Below, one piece after another: positions 1 to 6,611 of a stretch of 7,034 nucleotides of DNA (positions within the stretch are counted from its first letter, which is position 1; each line of letters opens with the position of its first letter). The position numbers and the translations under genes were made by a program. Below the pieces are notes generated by a model. It saw nothing but the letters and a program-made list of their open reading frames with translations. It made no database searches and was not told the origin of the DNA. Source of the stretch: an uncultured Bacteroidales bacterium (GTDB lineage: Bacteria; Bacteroidota; Bacteroidia; Bacteroidales; UBA932). The DNA lies in the NCBI GenBank assembly GCA_946184255.1, contig CAMHFA010000053.1, positions 1 to 7,034 on the forward strand. Direction: 5' to 3'.

Positions 1-436
1 CTGGAACATCTATCGCTTCGCCGAAACCCTTCTCGATGCTGCTGAGGCTATCGCCCAGAGCAGCGGCGTGAATGCTGAAGCCGCCGGCTATCTGGCCCAG
101 GTTCAGTCACGCGCCCTTGGCAAGACCGTTGCAGAACTTACGGCAGTCAACCAGGCCCTTTCGAAGGACGACTTCATCAAAGCTTGCTGGATGGAGCGTC
201 TTCGCGAGTTCCCGTTTGAGTCGAAGATCTGGGATGACTGCGTCCGTACGGGCAAGTTCCCCAACATCTCCGAGACCACCCGTGGTAAAGTTGATTTCGT
301 CAATCTGATTGGCGCCGTCAACGGTTCGGGCGGAACTTTCAAGGAGAGCGACCTTCTCTGGCCTATCTCCCTCAATGAGATGCAGCGCAATCCTAACCTG
401 AGGCCTCAGAACCCCGGGTACCAGGAGGCTAAGTGA
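1..436 (+). CDS. SusD/RagB-family nutrient-binding outer-membrane lipoprotein, C-terminal fragment
   Basis: This is the 3' end of a gene that begins before the window. The reading frame opens at base 2 and gives 144 residues ending at TGA (434-436). SusD-like proteins sit on the outer surface of the outer membrane and form the lid of a SusC TonB-dependent transporter, capturing oligosaccharides or other nutrients. Three family hallmarks are visible in order: RFAETLLDAAEA near the start of the fragment (the helical repeat region), FESKIWDDCVRTGKF in the middle (the usual 'FEg.RwfDlvRtG' segment), and LLWPISLNEMQRNPNLRPQN followed by PGYQ at the end (the typical SusD C-terminus). The signal peptide, lipobox and ligand-binding part lie outside the window, so the substrate cannot be inferred. 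A susC-like gene would normally lie upstream. A terminator follows directly, so this gene probably ends its operon. The family call is firm. Confidence 0.93.
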   Translation, partial: WNIYRFAETLLDAAEAIAQSSGVNAEAAGYLAQVQSRALGKTVAELTAVNQALSKDDFIKACWMERLREFPFESKIWDDCVRTGKFPNISETTRGKVDFVNLIGAVNGSGGTFKESDLLWPISLNEMQRNPNLRPQNPGYQEAK

Positions 437-455
437 GAATAACTATTTATAAATC

Positions 456-486
456 ATGCCGTCCGGTGAAAGGCACCGGACGGCAT
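456..486 (+). terminator. Rho-independent-type terminator after the susD-like gene
   Basis: A perfect 13-bp inverted repeat, ATGCCGTCCGGTG (456-468) and CACCGGACGGCAT (474-486), encloses a 5-base AAAGG loop. It begins 20 bp after the susD-like stop codon. The downstream side is only moderately T-rich (TGGTTTAACGTTTTAAG) and lacks a clean T run, so termination may be less than complete. Its position between the susD-like stop and the next promoter fits a terminator that insulates hppA from the uptake operon. Confidence 0.78.
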
Positions 487-521
487 TGGTTTAACGTTTT
501 AAGAATTTAACAAAAAAAGAT

Positions 522-542
522 TATATTTGTTAATCATATTTG
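522..542 (+). promoter_or_regulatory. Tandem Bacteroidota-type -7 elements upstream of hppA
   Basis: TATATTTG at 522-529 matches the Bacteroidota -7 consensus TAnnTTTG exactly. A second copy, CATATTTG at 535-542, differs by one base. The two lie in an 11-bp direct repeat (ATATTTGTTAA at 523-533 and 536-546, period 13). No exact -33 TTTG is present at the expected distance; the nearest is TTTT at 497-500, 21 bp upstream of the first element. Transcription from the first element would start near 535, giving a leader of about 33 bases before the hppA ATG at 568. This is motif matching only; no start site has been mapped. Confidence 0.6.
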
Positions 543-567
543 TTAAATATCAAATATACTACTAGTA

Positions 568-2760
568 ATGGATAATCTTTTCTATTTAGTTCCAGCAGCG
601 TCTGTCCTGGCCCTCTTTTTTGCCTGGTTCTTCTACCATCAGATGAAGAAAGAGAGCGAAGGAACTCCTACGATGAAAGAAATTGCCCAGTATGTCCGCG
701 AGGGTGCCATGGCTTACCTGAAACAACAGTACAAGGTGGTTGCCATAGTGTTCGTGGTCCTTGCCCTTCTGTTTGCCTTCATGGCCTATGTGCTTCACGT
801 GCAGAACGGCTGGGTTCCATTTGCCTTCCTGACAGGCGGTTTCTTCTCGGCCCTTGCCGGTTTCATAGGGATGAGGACTGCCACCTATGCTTCCGCCAGG
901 ACTGCGAATGCAGTGAGCAGGACGCTTAATTCAGGCCTCAAGCTTGCCTTCCGCTCAGGAGCGGTCATGGGTCTGACTGTGGTCGGACTTGGCCTGTTGG
1001 ACATCTCGATATGGTGGATTATCCTCAATGCTTGTATTGATACTCCTGACGTTTCACAGAAGCTCGTGGTCATCACCACTACGATGCTTACTTTCGGTAT
1101 GGGTGCCTCCACACAGGCCCTGTTTGCAAGGGTCGGCGGTGGAATCTACACCAAAGCTGCCGATGTGGGAGCCGACATAGTCGGGAAGGTGGAACAGGAC
1201 ATCCCGGAAGATGATCCCCGTAATCCTGCTACCATCGCTGACAATGTTGGCGACAATGTAGGTGATGTCGCCGGAATGGGAGCCGACCTTTACGAGTCTT
1301 ACTGCGGTTCCATTTTGGCTACAATGGCACTTGGAGCCTCAGCTTTCTTCAGCGCCGGAGTAGAGAGCCAGATGAAGGCCATCCTTGCTCCGATGATGAT
1401 TGCTGCCATCGGTGTGGTCCTTTCCATCCTGGGAATCTATGCCGTCCGAACTAAGGAAGGTGCCGGACTCCAGCAACTCTTGAAGTCCCTCAGCGTGGGA
1501 ACGAACCTCTCTGCTGCTCTTATAGCAGTGGTGACCTTTGTCGTATTCTATGTCCTCGGCTTCTCCAACTGGTGGCAGCTCAGCCTTTCCGTAATCTCCG
1601 GACTTCTGGCAGGAGTTATCATAGGCAAAGCCACAGAGTTTTATACTTCTCATTCATACAAACCTACTCAGAAACTGGCGGAAAGCTCCCAGACGGGTCC
1701 TGCCACTGTGATTATCCAGGGAATCGGTCTCGGAATGATCTCCACCTGCATCCCCGTGGTGACCATAGTTGTAGCCATCCTTCTGTCCTATCTGTTTGCT
1801 ACCGGTTTCTCCTTCGATCCTTCCCTGATCAGCTTCGGACTCTATGGAATCAGTATAGCTGCAGTCGGGATGCTCTCCACTCTTGGAATTACTTTGGCGA
1901 CCGATGCTTACGGTCCTATTGCTGACAATGCAGGTGGCAATGCCCAGATGAGCGAACTTGACCCCGAAGTCCGCCATAGGACAGATACCCTGGACGCCCT
2001 CGGTAACACTACAGCCGCTACCGGAAAAGGCTTTGCAATCGGTTCGGCTGCCCTTACCGCCCTTGCCCTGCTCGCTTCCTACATTGAAGAGATCAAGATC
2101 GGTTTGCAGCATGTCGGAACTACAGCCTTGAACATAGGTGACAGGGTTGTGAATGTCGCCCAGGCTACTATCCCCGACCTTGTCCAGTACTATCAGGTCA
2201 ACCTTATGAATCCTCGCGTGTTGACCGGAGTATTTCTCGGCGCCATGATGGCTTTCCTGTTCTGTGGAATGACCATGAATGCAGTTGGTCGTGCAGCCGA
2301 GAAGATGGTCGTGGAAGTTCGCCGTCAGTTCCGGGAGATTGCCGGAATCCTCGAAGGCAAGAAACGTCCGGACTACAAACGATGCGTGGAAATCTCCACC
2401 AAGGCAGCCCAGCATGAAATGATCACCCCCGCGCTTACTGCCATCATAGTCCCCATAGTTGTTGGAGTGGTTCTTGGCGAGGCAGGTGTTATGGGTCTCC
2501 TCATCGGAGGTCTTGGAGCCGGTTTCATCCTGGCTATATTCCTTGCAAATTCAGGCGGAGCCTGGGATAATGCAAAGAAATATGTCGAGGATGGCCATTT
2601 CGGCGGCAAGAATTCAGTCAACCACCATGCTACTGTGGTGGGAGACACTGTCGGTGATCCTTTCAAGGACACTTCCGGACCTTCATTGAATATATTGATA
2701 AAACTGATGAGCATGGTTTCCATCGTCATGGCCGGCCTCATCGTCATGTTACATGGATAA
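568..2760 (+). CDS. hppA: K+-dependent membrane-bound pyrophosphatase, probably Na+,H+-pumping
   Basis: Integral inner-membrane pyrophosphatase: it hydrolyses cytoplasmic PPi and couples this to export of Na+ and/or H+. At 730 residues it is a normal full-length member, with many hydrophobic helices (the family has about 16). The active site is intact: [20 protein letters not shown] (190-209), [19 protein letters not shown] (215-233), [16 protein letters not shown] (446-461) and [20 protein letters not shown] (685-704). Ala483 and Gly486 in [10 protein letters not shown] (479-488) are the residues of K+-dependent enzymes; K+-independent H+ pumps have Lys in place of Ala483. Glu243 in DLYESY is placed as in Na+-transporting and related K+-dependent enzymes. 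T89, F93 and D145 match residues I recall as typical of the dual Na+,H+ subfamily of Bacteroides and relatives. The ATG at 568 gives the expected short N-terminus before the first helix. It is followed closely by a lacI-type gene. Family is certain; ion specificity is inferred. Confidence 0.96.
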   Translation: MDNLFYLVPAASVLALFFAWFFYHQMKKESEGTPTMKEIAQYVREGAMAYLKQQYKVVAIVFVVLALLFAFMAYVLHVQNGWVPFAFLTGGFFSALAGFIGMRTATYASARTANAVSRTLNSGLKLAFRSGAVMGLTVVGLGLLDISIWWIILNACIDTPDVSQKLVVITTTMLTFGMGASTQALFARVGGGIYTKAADVGADIVGKVEQDIPEDDPRNPATIADNVGDNVGDVAGMGADLYESYCGSILATMALGASAFFSAGVESQMKAILAPMMIAAIGVVLSILGIYAVRTKEGAGLQQLLKSLSVGTNLSAALIAVVTFVVFYVLGFSNWWQLSLSVISGLLAGVIIGKATEFYTSHSYKPTQKLAESSQTGPATVIIQGIGLGMISTCIPVVTIVVAILLSYLFATGFSFDPSLISFGLYGISIAAVGMLSTLGITLATDAYGPIADNAGGNAQMSELDPEVRHRTDTLDALGNTTAATGKGFAIGSAALTALALLASYIEEIKIGLQHVGTTALNIGDRVVNVAQATIPDLVQYYQVNLMNPRVLTGVFLGAMMAFLFCGMTMNAVGRAAEKMVVEVRRQFREIAGILEGKKRPDYKRCVEISTKAAQHEMITPALTAIIVPIVVGVVLGEAGVMGLLIGGLGAGFILAIFLANSGGAWDNAKKYVEDGHFGGKNSVNHHATVVGDTVGDPFKDTSGPSLNILIKLMSMVSIVMAGLIVMLHG

Positions 2761-2797
2761 GATCACTTACAACGAACTAACAAATCCCCAGTCAACA

Positions 2798-3850
2798 ATG
2801 AAAAAAGTCACAATAAGGGACGTCGCCCGGGAAGCCGGCGTGTCTGTAACCTTGGTTTCATTCGTAATGAATGCCAAGATGGGAAAGGATGGCCGCCTGG
2901 ATTGTCCTGTAAACCCAAATACAGCCGCAAGGGTGTTGGATGTAGCCAAAAGGCTTGGTTACAGGAGAAACAATGCGGCGGCTTCTCTTAGGAGCGGCAA
3001 ATCACACTCCATTGCTGTCATTGTGTCTGATATTGCCAATCCTTTCTTTGCCGAAATCTGCAGGAACCTGGAAAACATAGCATACGAAGCTGGTTACACT
3101 GCCATTTTCGCATCTTCTGAGGAGAGCCCCAGGAAACTTGAGCATCTGGTCGAGACAATGGTGGGATTTAACGTGGAGGGTCTGATCGTTGCCCCTTGCC
3201 TTGGTGCGGAAAACGCTCTGTCAAGGGTGCTGAATGTTGGGATTCCCACCGTCCTTATTGACAGGGATGTTCCAGGTCATGAATTCGGAAGGGTCCTTGT
3301 GGACAACGTCGATGCCGGAATGATGGCAACGAAATACCTTGTCCATCAAGGGTTCGGAAAGATTGAGATGATTTCCTACAAACTTGGGGTCACCAGTCTC
3401 ACTGACAGGGAATATGGTTACTCCAAGTCAATGGAAGAAGCAGGTCTGAAGGATGATATAAGGATCCACCGGATAGATTATGAAACCGAAGCAGCCCGCA
3501 AGGATATGATAGAGATTTTCCGTGATGCCCTCAAACGTGGCACTGAAGCATTCGTCCTCCCTACCAAGAAGCTTGCGATGTACGGCTTCAATGCTCTTAA
3601 TGTCCTGGGTTTGAATCTTCCCAAAGATTTTTCCTTTGTCTGTTTCGACGAGAGTGATATCTATGACCTCAAGAAACCGGTTATCCCTCATGTCGTGCAG
3701 CCTCTTGCAGATATTGGGACCAAATCGTTTACCCTTCTTCAGCAGATGATTGAGGAAAAGGTATCAGAAGAGGAAATGAACATTTCCCTCAAGTCAAAAC
3801 TGGTCCTTGGCGGACATTTCGGGGGGAATCCGATCGAGGCGAGTTTCTGA
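2798..3850 (+). CDS. LacI/GalR-family transcriptional regulator
   Basis: DNA-binding regulator, probably sugar-responsive. An ATG at 2753 in the same frame would add 15 residues and overlap hppA by 8 bp, but the family nearly always begins just before the helix-turn-helix. The ATG at 2798 gives MKKVTIRDVAREAGVS and 350 residues, so it is preferred. Using that start, the helix-turn-helix spans about 4-25 with recognition helix SVTLVSFVMN. A hinge follows (NNAAASLRSGKS, 58-69) and keeps the minor-groove leucine, L64. The ligand-binding core begins SIAVIVSDIANPFF (71-84) and ends with CFDESDIYDL and the usual 'PHVVQPLADIG' segment. The linker after the recognition helix (AKMGKDGRLDCPVNP) is about 8 residues longer than in E. 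coli LacI. The next gene, a glycoside-hydrolase-like lipoprotein, starts 2 bp after the stop and is the most likely target. The effector is unknown. Confidence 0.93.
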   Translation: MKKVTIRDVAREAGVSVTLVSFVMNAKMGKDGRLDCPVNPNTAARVLDVAKRLGYRRNNAAASLRSGKSHSIAVIVSDIANPFFAEICRNLENIAYEAGYTAIFASSEESPRKLEHLVETMVGFNVEGLIVAPCLGAENALSRVLNVGIPTVLIDRDVPGHEFGRVLVDNVDAGMMATKYLVHQGFGKIEMISYKLGVTSLTDREYGYSKSMEEAGLKDDIRIHRIDYETEAARKDMIEIFRDALKRGTEAFVLPTKKLAMYGFNALNVLGLNLPKDFSFVCFDESDIYDLKKPVIPHVVQPLADIGTKSFTLLQQMIEEKVSEEEMNISLKSKLVLGGHFGGNPIEASF

Positions 3851-3852
3851 TA

Positions 3853-5568
3853 ATGCTGTTTGTAAGAAGATTCATCCATTCATTGGCCATCCTTTCATCG
3901 CTGGCCGCCTGTACACCTGATTCTTCTTTCAATCAAGGAAAGATCTATACTTGGATGATGGCCGAACAGGGGTTCGAGTCATCCAATGATTATTCATCCG
4001 GAGGGTCGGACTCCGTGATGATGGATGTTGTCTTTACTCATAAGCGTAGCGGAGAGACCCTGGTCCGTCCGGCTTTCTGGGACGGCGGGTGTCTGTTCCT
4101 TGTCCGGTTCGCACCGACTCGTTCCGGAAAATGGGAATGGAAGTCTTCCTGTCCGCAGGATGCGTCTCTTGACGGCCTTGAAGGGACTTTCCGCTGCAAG
4201 AAGTATGAAGGGGACCTCCAGATCTACCGGCATGGTTTCCTGAAGGCCGAACCTGGAAAGAAATACCTTACCTATGCTGACGGCACCCCGTTTTTCTATC
4301 TTGGAGACACGCACTGGGGGATGTACACTGAAGAATTCGATTCTCCCGGTCCCAATGCTGGCGACACCGGAGCTGGATCCCATTTCAAATACATAGTCGA
4401 CAGGCGTGTCGGACAGGGTTTTACAGTGTATCAGAGTGAGCCTATCGGGGCCGGCTTCAATCTGACGGACGGGAAGGTCGACTCCGAGGATATCCCCGGA
4501 TTCCGGGCCGCTGACGAGTATTACAAGTACATAGCAGGAGCCGGGTTGGTCCATGCCAACTCGGAGTTTTTCTTCGCTGGTTCGATGCGTTCCATCGCAG
4601 GTTCTGATGAAGCGGTCTTGAAGAGTCTGTCCCGCTATTGGGTGGCCCGTTTCGGTGCTTTCCCTGTGCTGTGGACCCTTGCCCAGGAAATCGACAACAG
4701 TTTCTATGGTGTATTCGATGTCTCGGACAATCCCTGGGTCAGGGTCGCCGGGTATATCCATGGATATGACGCATATGGTCACCCGTTGTCCGGGCATCAG
4801 GAGAATGCATGGCATACATCGGTGACCGGCCGTGGCACTGGAGATGAAAAGCGGGATGCCGGTGGGGTGTCGGTTTTCGCGTCAAAGGAAACAGCTGCGA
4901 TGACCGGGCACAATTGGTGGGCCGTGCAATGGAGCCCTTCGCTGACCGGCCCGGTTGACCCTGGACTCGTCAGGGACTATTGGGAAGATCCACGCCCTGC
5001 TATCAATTATGAGGGCCGTTATTGCGGCCTGTGGACAAAGGATTTCGGATCGAGGGTCCAGGGCTGGATATCTTTCCTTTCCGGATTCTTCGGCTATGGC
5101 TACGGGGCGATAGATATCTGGCTTTATTGGAGCGATTATGATGTGAAGACCGTGTCTTTCGACGGCGTTGAATATATAACACCTGAAGATAAACTCAAAC
5201 CCTGGTCGGAATCCATCGAGTATCCGAGCGCTGTCCAGATGGGGTATCTGCGCTCCTTCATGGAGTCCTTCGACTGGTGGAACCTGAAGCCGGTCCTGTC
5301 AGACGACAAGGCTTTCAAGGCCGCCTCTCCCGCATACGTATATGCCCGGACCGATGATGTCCACGTACTGTATTTCTTTTCCAAGGATAAGTCAACCGGA
5401 GTGATCACAGACATTTCGGGGGACAGGGCTGTCAATGCCCGTTGGTTCAACCCCAGGAGCGGGGAGTGGACCGAGGTGGCCGGATTGTCCTCAGGCCAGG
5501 GCGGAGGGCTTGCCCTGCCCGAGAAACCGGATGATGGGGACTGGGTGCTGATGGTTTCTCACACTTAG
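3853..5568 (+). CDS. DUF5060/apiosidase-like (DUF4038) glycoside hydrolase-type lipoprotein
   Basis: Probable exported carbohydrate-active enzyme, 571 residues. The N-terminus is a lipoprotein signal: basic MLFVRR, a hydrophobic stretch, and lipobox LAAC with Cys20 as the lipidated residue. Residues about 28-115 resemble DUF5060, a beta-sandwich (VVFTHKRSGETLVRPAFWDG, then LVRFAPTRSGKWEW). Residues about 120-475 form the apiosidase-like (DUF4038) TIM-barrel region, entered through YLTYADGTPFFYLGDTHWGM. Candidate catalytic acids are Glu279 in LWTLAQEIDN and Glu387 in PAINYEGRYCGLW, placed as in retaining barrel hydrolases (inferred, not proven). The last ~95 residues (ARTDDVHVLYFF, then ARWFNPRSGEW) fit the Collagen_bind_2-type C-terminal domain common in this architecture. 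The start lies 2 bp after the lacI-type stop, implying co-transcription and control by that regulator. Related GH140 enzymes remove apiose from rhamnogalacturonan II, but this architecture covers many uncharacterised proteins, so the substrate is open. Confidence 0.87.
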   Translation: MLFVRRFIHSLAILSSLAACTPDSSFNQGKIYTWMMAEQGFESSNDYSSGGSDSVMMDVVFTHKRSGETLVRPAFWDGGCLFLVRFAPTRSGKWEWKSSCPQDASLDGLEGTFRCKKYEGDLQIYRHGFLKAEPGKKYLTYADGTPFFYLGDTHWGMYTEEFDSPGPNAGDTGAGSHFKYIVDRRVGQGFTVYQSEPIGAGFNLTDGKVDSEDIPGFRAADEYYKYIAGAGLVHANSEFFFAGSMRSIAGSDEAVLKSLSRYWVARFGAFPVLWTLAQEIDNSFYGVFDVSDNPWVRVAGYIHGYDAYGHPLSGHQENAWHTSVTGRGTGDEKRDAGGVSVFASKETAAMTGHNWWAVQWSPSLTGPVDPGLVRDYWEDPRPAINYEGRYCGLWTKDFGSRVQGWISFLSGFFGYGYGAIDIWLYWSDYDVKTVSFDGVEYITPEDKLKPWSESIEYPSAVQMGYLRSFMESFDWWNLKPVLSDDKAFKAASPAYVYARTDDVHVLYFFSKDKSTGVITDISGDRAVNARWFNPRSGEWTEVAGLSSGQGGGLALPEKPDDGDWVLMVSHT

Positions 5569-6467
5569 ACGTCCACACCGGCGTTTTTTGCCGGTTCCAT
5601 GTGCAACGTGACGATCGTCCCGCTGCCGAACCTTTCTTTCAGCTGACTTTCGATTGCCGAGGTAAGCTCATGTGCTTTGAGAAGGGTCAGATTCCCGTCC
5701 ATCCTGATGTGCGCTTCTATTGCTATACGGTTTCCGATCCTCCTTGTCCTTAGATTATGCGGTTCGGTTATTTCGGGGAAAGACTTGATGATCTCAAGGA
5801 TTTCCTCTTCGGTCTTTTCAGGGAGGGATTCGTCGGTGAGTTCTCCCAAGCTTGGTTTGATGATCTCCCATGCGACTTTGAGCAACATCGCTCCCACAAC
5901 GATTGAGGCGAGGGGATCCAGTACGGTCCATCTGCCACCCAGGAGAAGTGAACCTCCGATACCAACCGCTGCAGCTATGGATGAAAGGGCGTCGCTCCTG
6001 TGATGCCAGGCATTGGCCGAAAGGGCAGGGGAGGACAGTTCGCGTCCTTTCTTATCCGTGTAACGGAACATCAGTTCCTTTATTAATATAGAAAGGAGAG
6101 CTACCCATAGGGCAAGGGCTCGTGGGGCACCTAAATCCGCTCCTTGAATCCAAGATGCCAGTTTCAATGCTCCGGACACTATGATGCCGATGGCTGCACC
6201 AATCAATGCAAGACCGATGAAAAGGGTGGCCAGTGTTTCGAATTTACCATGGCCATAGTCGTGGGAACTATCCTGAGGCCTGGAGCTGATACCAACGAAG
6301 ACCAGTACAATGATGTCCGTAAGGAAATCCGACAGGGAATGCACGGCATCGGCAACCATCGCGGAACTCCTGCCCAGGATTCCGGCGATGAATTTGACAA
6401 TGACCAGAAGCACGTTTCCAACGCTTCCAATCAAGGTTACCTTATATATTTGTTTTTCCCTTTCCAT
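5565..6467 (-). CDS. Cation diffusion facilitator (CDF) family divalent metal efflux transporter
   Basis: Inner-membrane antiporter expected to export Zn2+, Fe2+ or a similar divalent cation in exchange for protons. Numbering from the preferred ATG at 6467, the protein has 300 residues, normal for the family. Helix 2 carries ADAVHSLSDFLTD with the His43/Asp47 pair, and helix 5 carries AWHHRSDALSS with His155/Asp159. Together these form a His-Asp/His-Asp transport site. DYGHGKFETLATL is the typical loop after helix 2. The cytoplasmic tail from about 212 has the family's ferredoxin-like fold pattern (EEILEIIKSFPEI, RIAIEAHIRMDG, IVTLHMEPA), with histidines at 237, 253, 266 and 289. The frame can be extended to a TTG at 6491, but a strong promoter element covers that codon, so the ATG is chosen. 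The stop overlaps the stop of the convergent hydrolase gene by 4 bp. Exact metal cannot be read from sequence. Confidence 0.94.
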   Translation of the reverse strand: MEREKQIYKVTLIGSVGNVLLVIVKFIAGILGRSSAMVADAVHSLSDFLTDIIVLVFVGISSRPQDSSHDYGHGKFETLATLFIGLALIGAAIGIIVSGALKLASWIQGADLGAPRALALWVALLSILIKELMFRYTDKKGRELSSPALSANAWHHRSDALSSIAAAVGIGGSLLLGGRWTVLDPLASIVVGAMLLKVAWEIIKPSLGELTDESLPEKTEEEILEIIKSFPEITEPHNLRTRRIGNRIAIEAHIRMDGNLTLLKAHELTSAIESQLKERFGSGTIVTLHMEPAKNAGVDV

Positions 6468-6488
6468 AGCCACAGGCTTATTATAAAA

Positions 6489-6496
6489 CAAAGTTA
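6489..6496 (-). promoter_or_regulatory. Bacteroidota -7 promoter element for the CDF transporter gene
   Basis: On the minus strand these bases read TAACTTTG, an exact match to TAnnTTTG. Transcription would begin about 6-8 bases downstream, leaving a leader of roughly 13-17 bases before the ATG at 6467. No clear -33 TTTG is seen at the right spacing; that region is simply A/T-rich. The element overlaps the alternative TTG start at 6491, which argues against that start. Confidence 0.5.
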
Positions 6497-6514
6497 GAAA
6501 AAATTATGGAAAAA

Positions 6515-6546
6515 TTTGGTTTATAAAATAAACTTGTTTACATTTG
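6515..6546 (+). promoter_or_regulatory. Complete Bacteroidota-type promoter for the rightmost membrane protein gene
   Basis: TTTG at 6515-6518 (the -33 element) and TACATTTG at 6539-6546 (the -7 element, exact TAnnTTTG) are separated by 20 bp, the spacing expected for the primary sigma factor of Bacteroidota. Transcription should start near 6552, about 60 bases before the ATG at 6612. A short inverted repeat, TAAAC-TT-GTTTA (6529-6540), lies in the spacer and touches the -7 element, so a repressor could act here. This is the best-formed promoter in the window. Confidence 0.7.
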
Positions 6547-6550
6547 CAGT

Positions 6551-6586
6551 GGAGTTAAGGTGGTATGCGCAGCCTCGCTTGGCTCC
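6551..6586 (+). promoter_or_regulatory. Possible structured 5' leader with a 9-codon mini-ORF
   Basis: GGAGTTAAG (6551-6559) can pair with CTTGGCTCC (6578-6586) as a 9-bp stem including two G-U pairs. The stem begins almost exactly at the transcription start predicted from the upstream promoter. The loop contains an ATG (6565) that opens a short frame, MRSLAWLQK, ending at TAA (6592-6594), preceded by the purine-rich AAGG. The element could be a stabilising 5' hairpin, a leader peptide or chance. No known riboswitch class is recognised. Confidence 0.3.
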
Positions 6587-6611
6587 AGAAATAATGTAAA
6601 TAATTGATATC

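Noticed and set aside
536..557. ATATTTG-N8-CAAATAT as the operator of the LacI-type regulator
   Set aside because: The regulator keeps the hinge leucine that favours a central CG step; this repeat has an AT-only centre. It may serve another factor, so it is kept only as a promoter-architecture finding.
1654..2415. Long open frame (about 253 codons) on the minus strand inside hppA
   Set aside because: It lies entirely within a well-conserved gene, the peptide is His/Ser/Gly-rich with no recognisable domain, and it is explained by codon bias of the real gene.
2753..2797. Upstream ATG at 2753 as the start of the LacI-type gene, overlapping hppA by 8 bp
   Set aside because: The extra 15 residues ([14 protein letters not shown]) precede the point where the family normally begins; the ATG at 2798 gives the standard N-terminus. 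Translational coupling from 2753 is not excluded.
3994..4815. Open frame of about 273 codons antisense to the hydrolase gene
   Set aside because: No family motif, no promoter or sensible start, and the sense strand has clear domain matches; it is a shadow frame.
1..5568. A complete polysaccharide utilization locus spanning the susD-like gene to the hydrolase
   Set aside because: A strong terminator and the unrelated hppA gene separate the two parts, and no susC, sensor or further enzyme is present in the window; a single locus cannot be supported.
5577..5595. ACCGGC-GTTTTTT-GCCGGT hairpin near the convergent stops as a terminator
   Set aside because: The stem is only 6 bp, the T run is in the loop rather than after the stem, and it lies within the CDF coding end (GTT/TTT run encodes Lys-Asn on the other strand).
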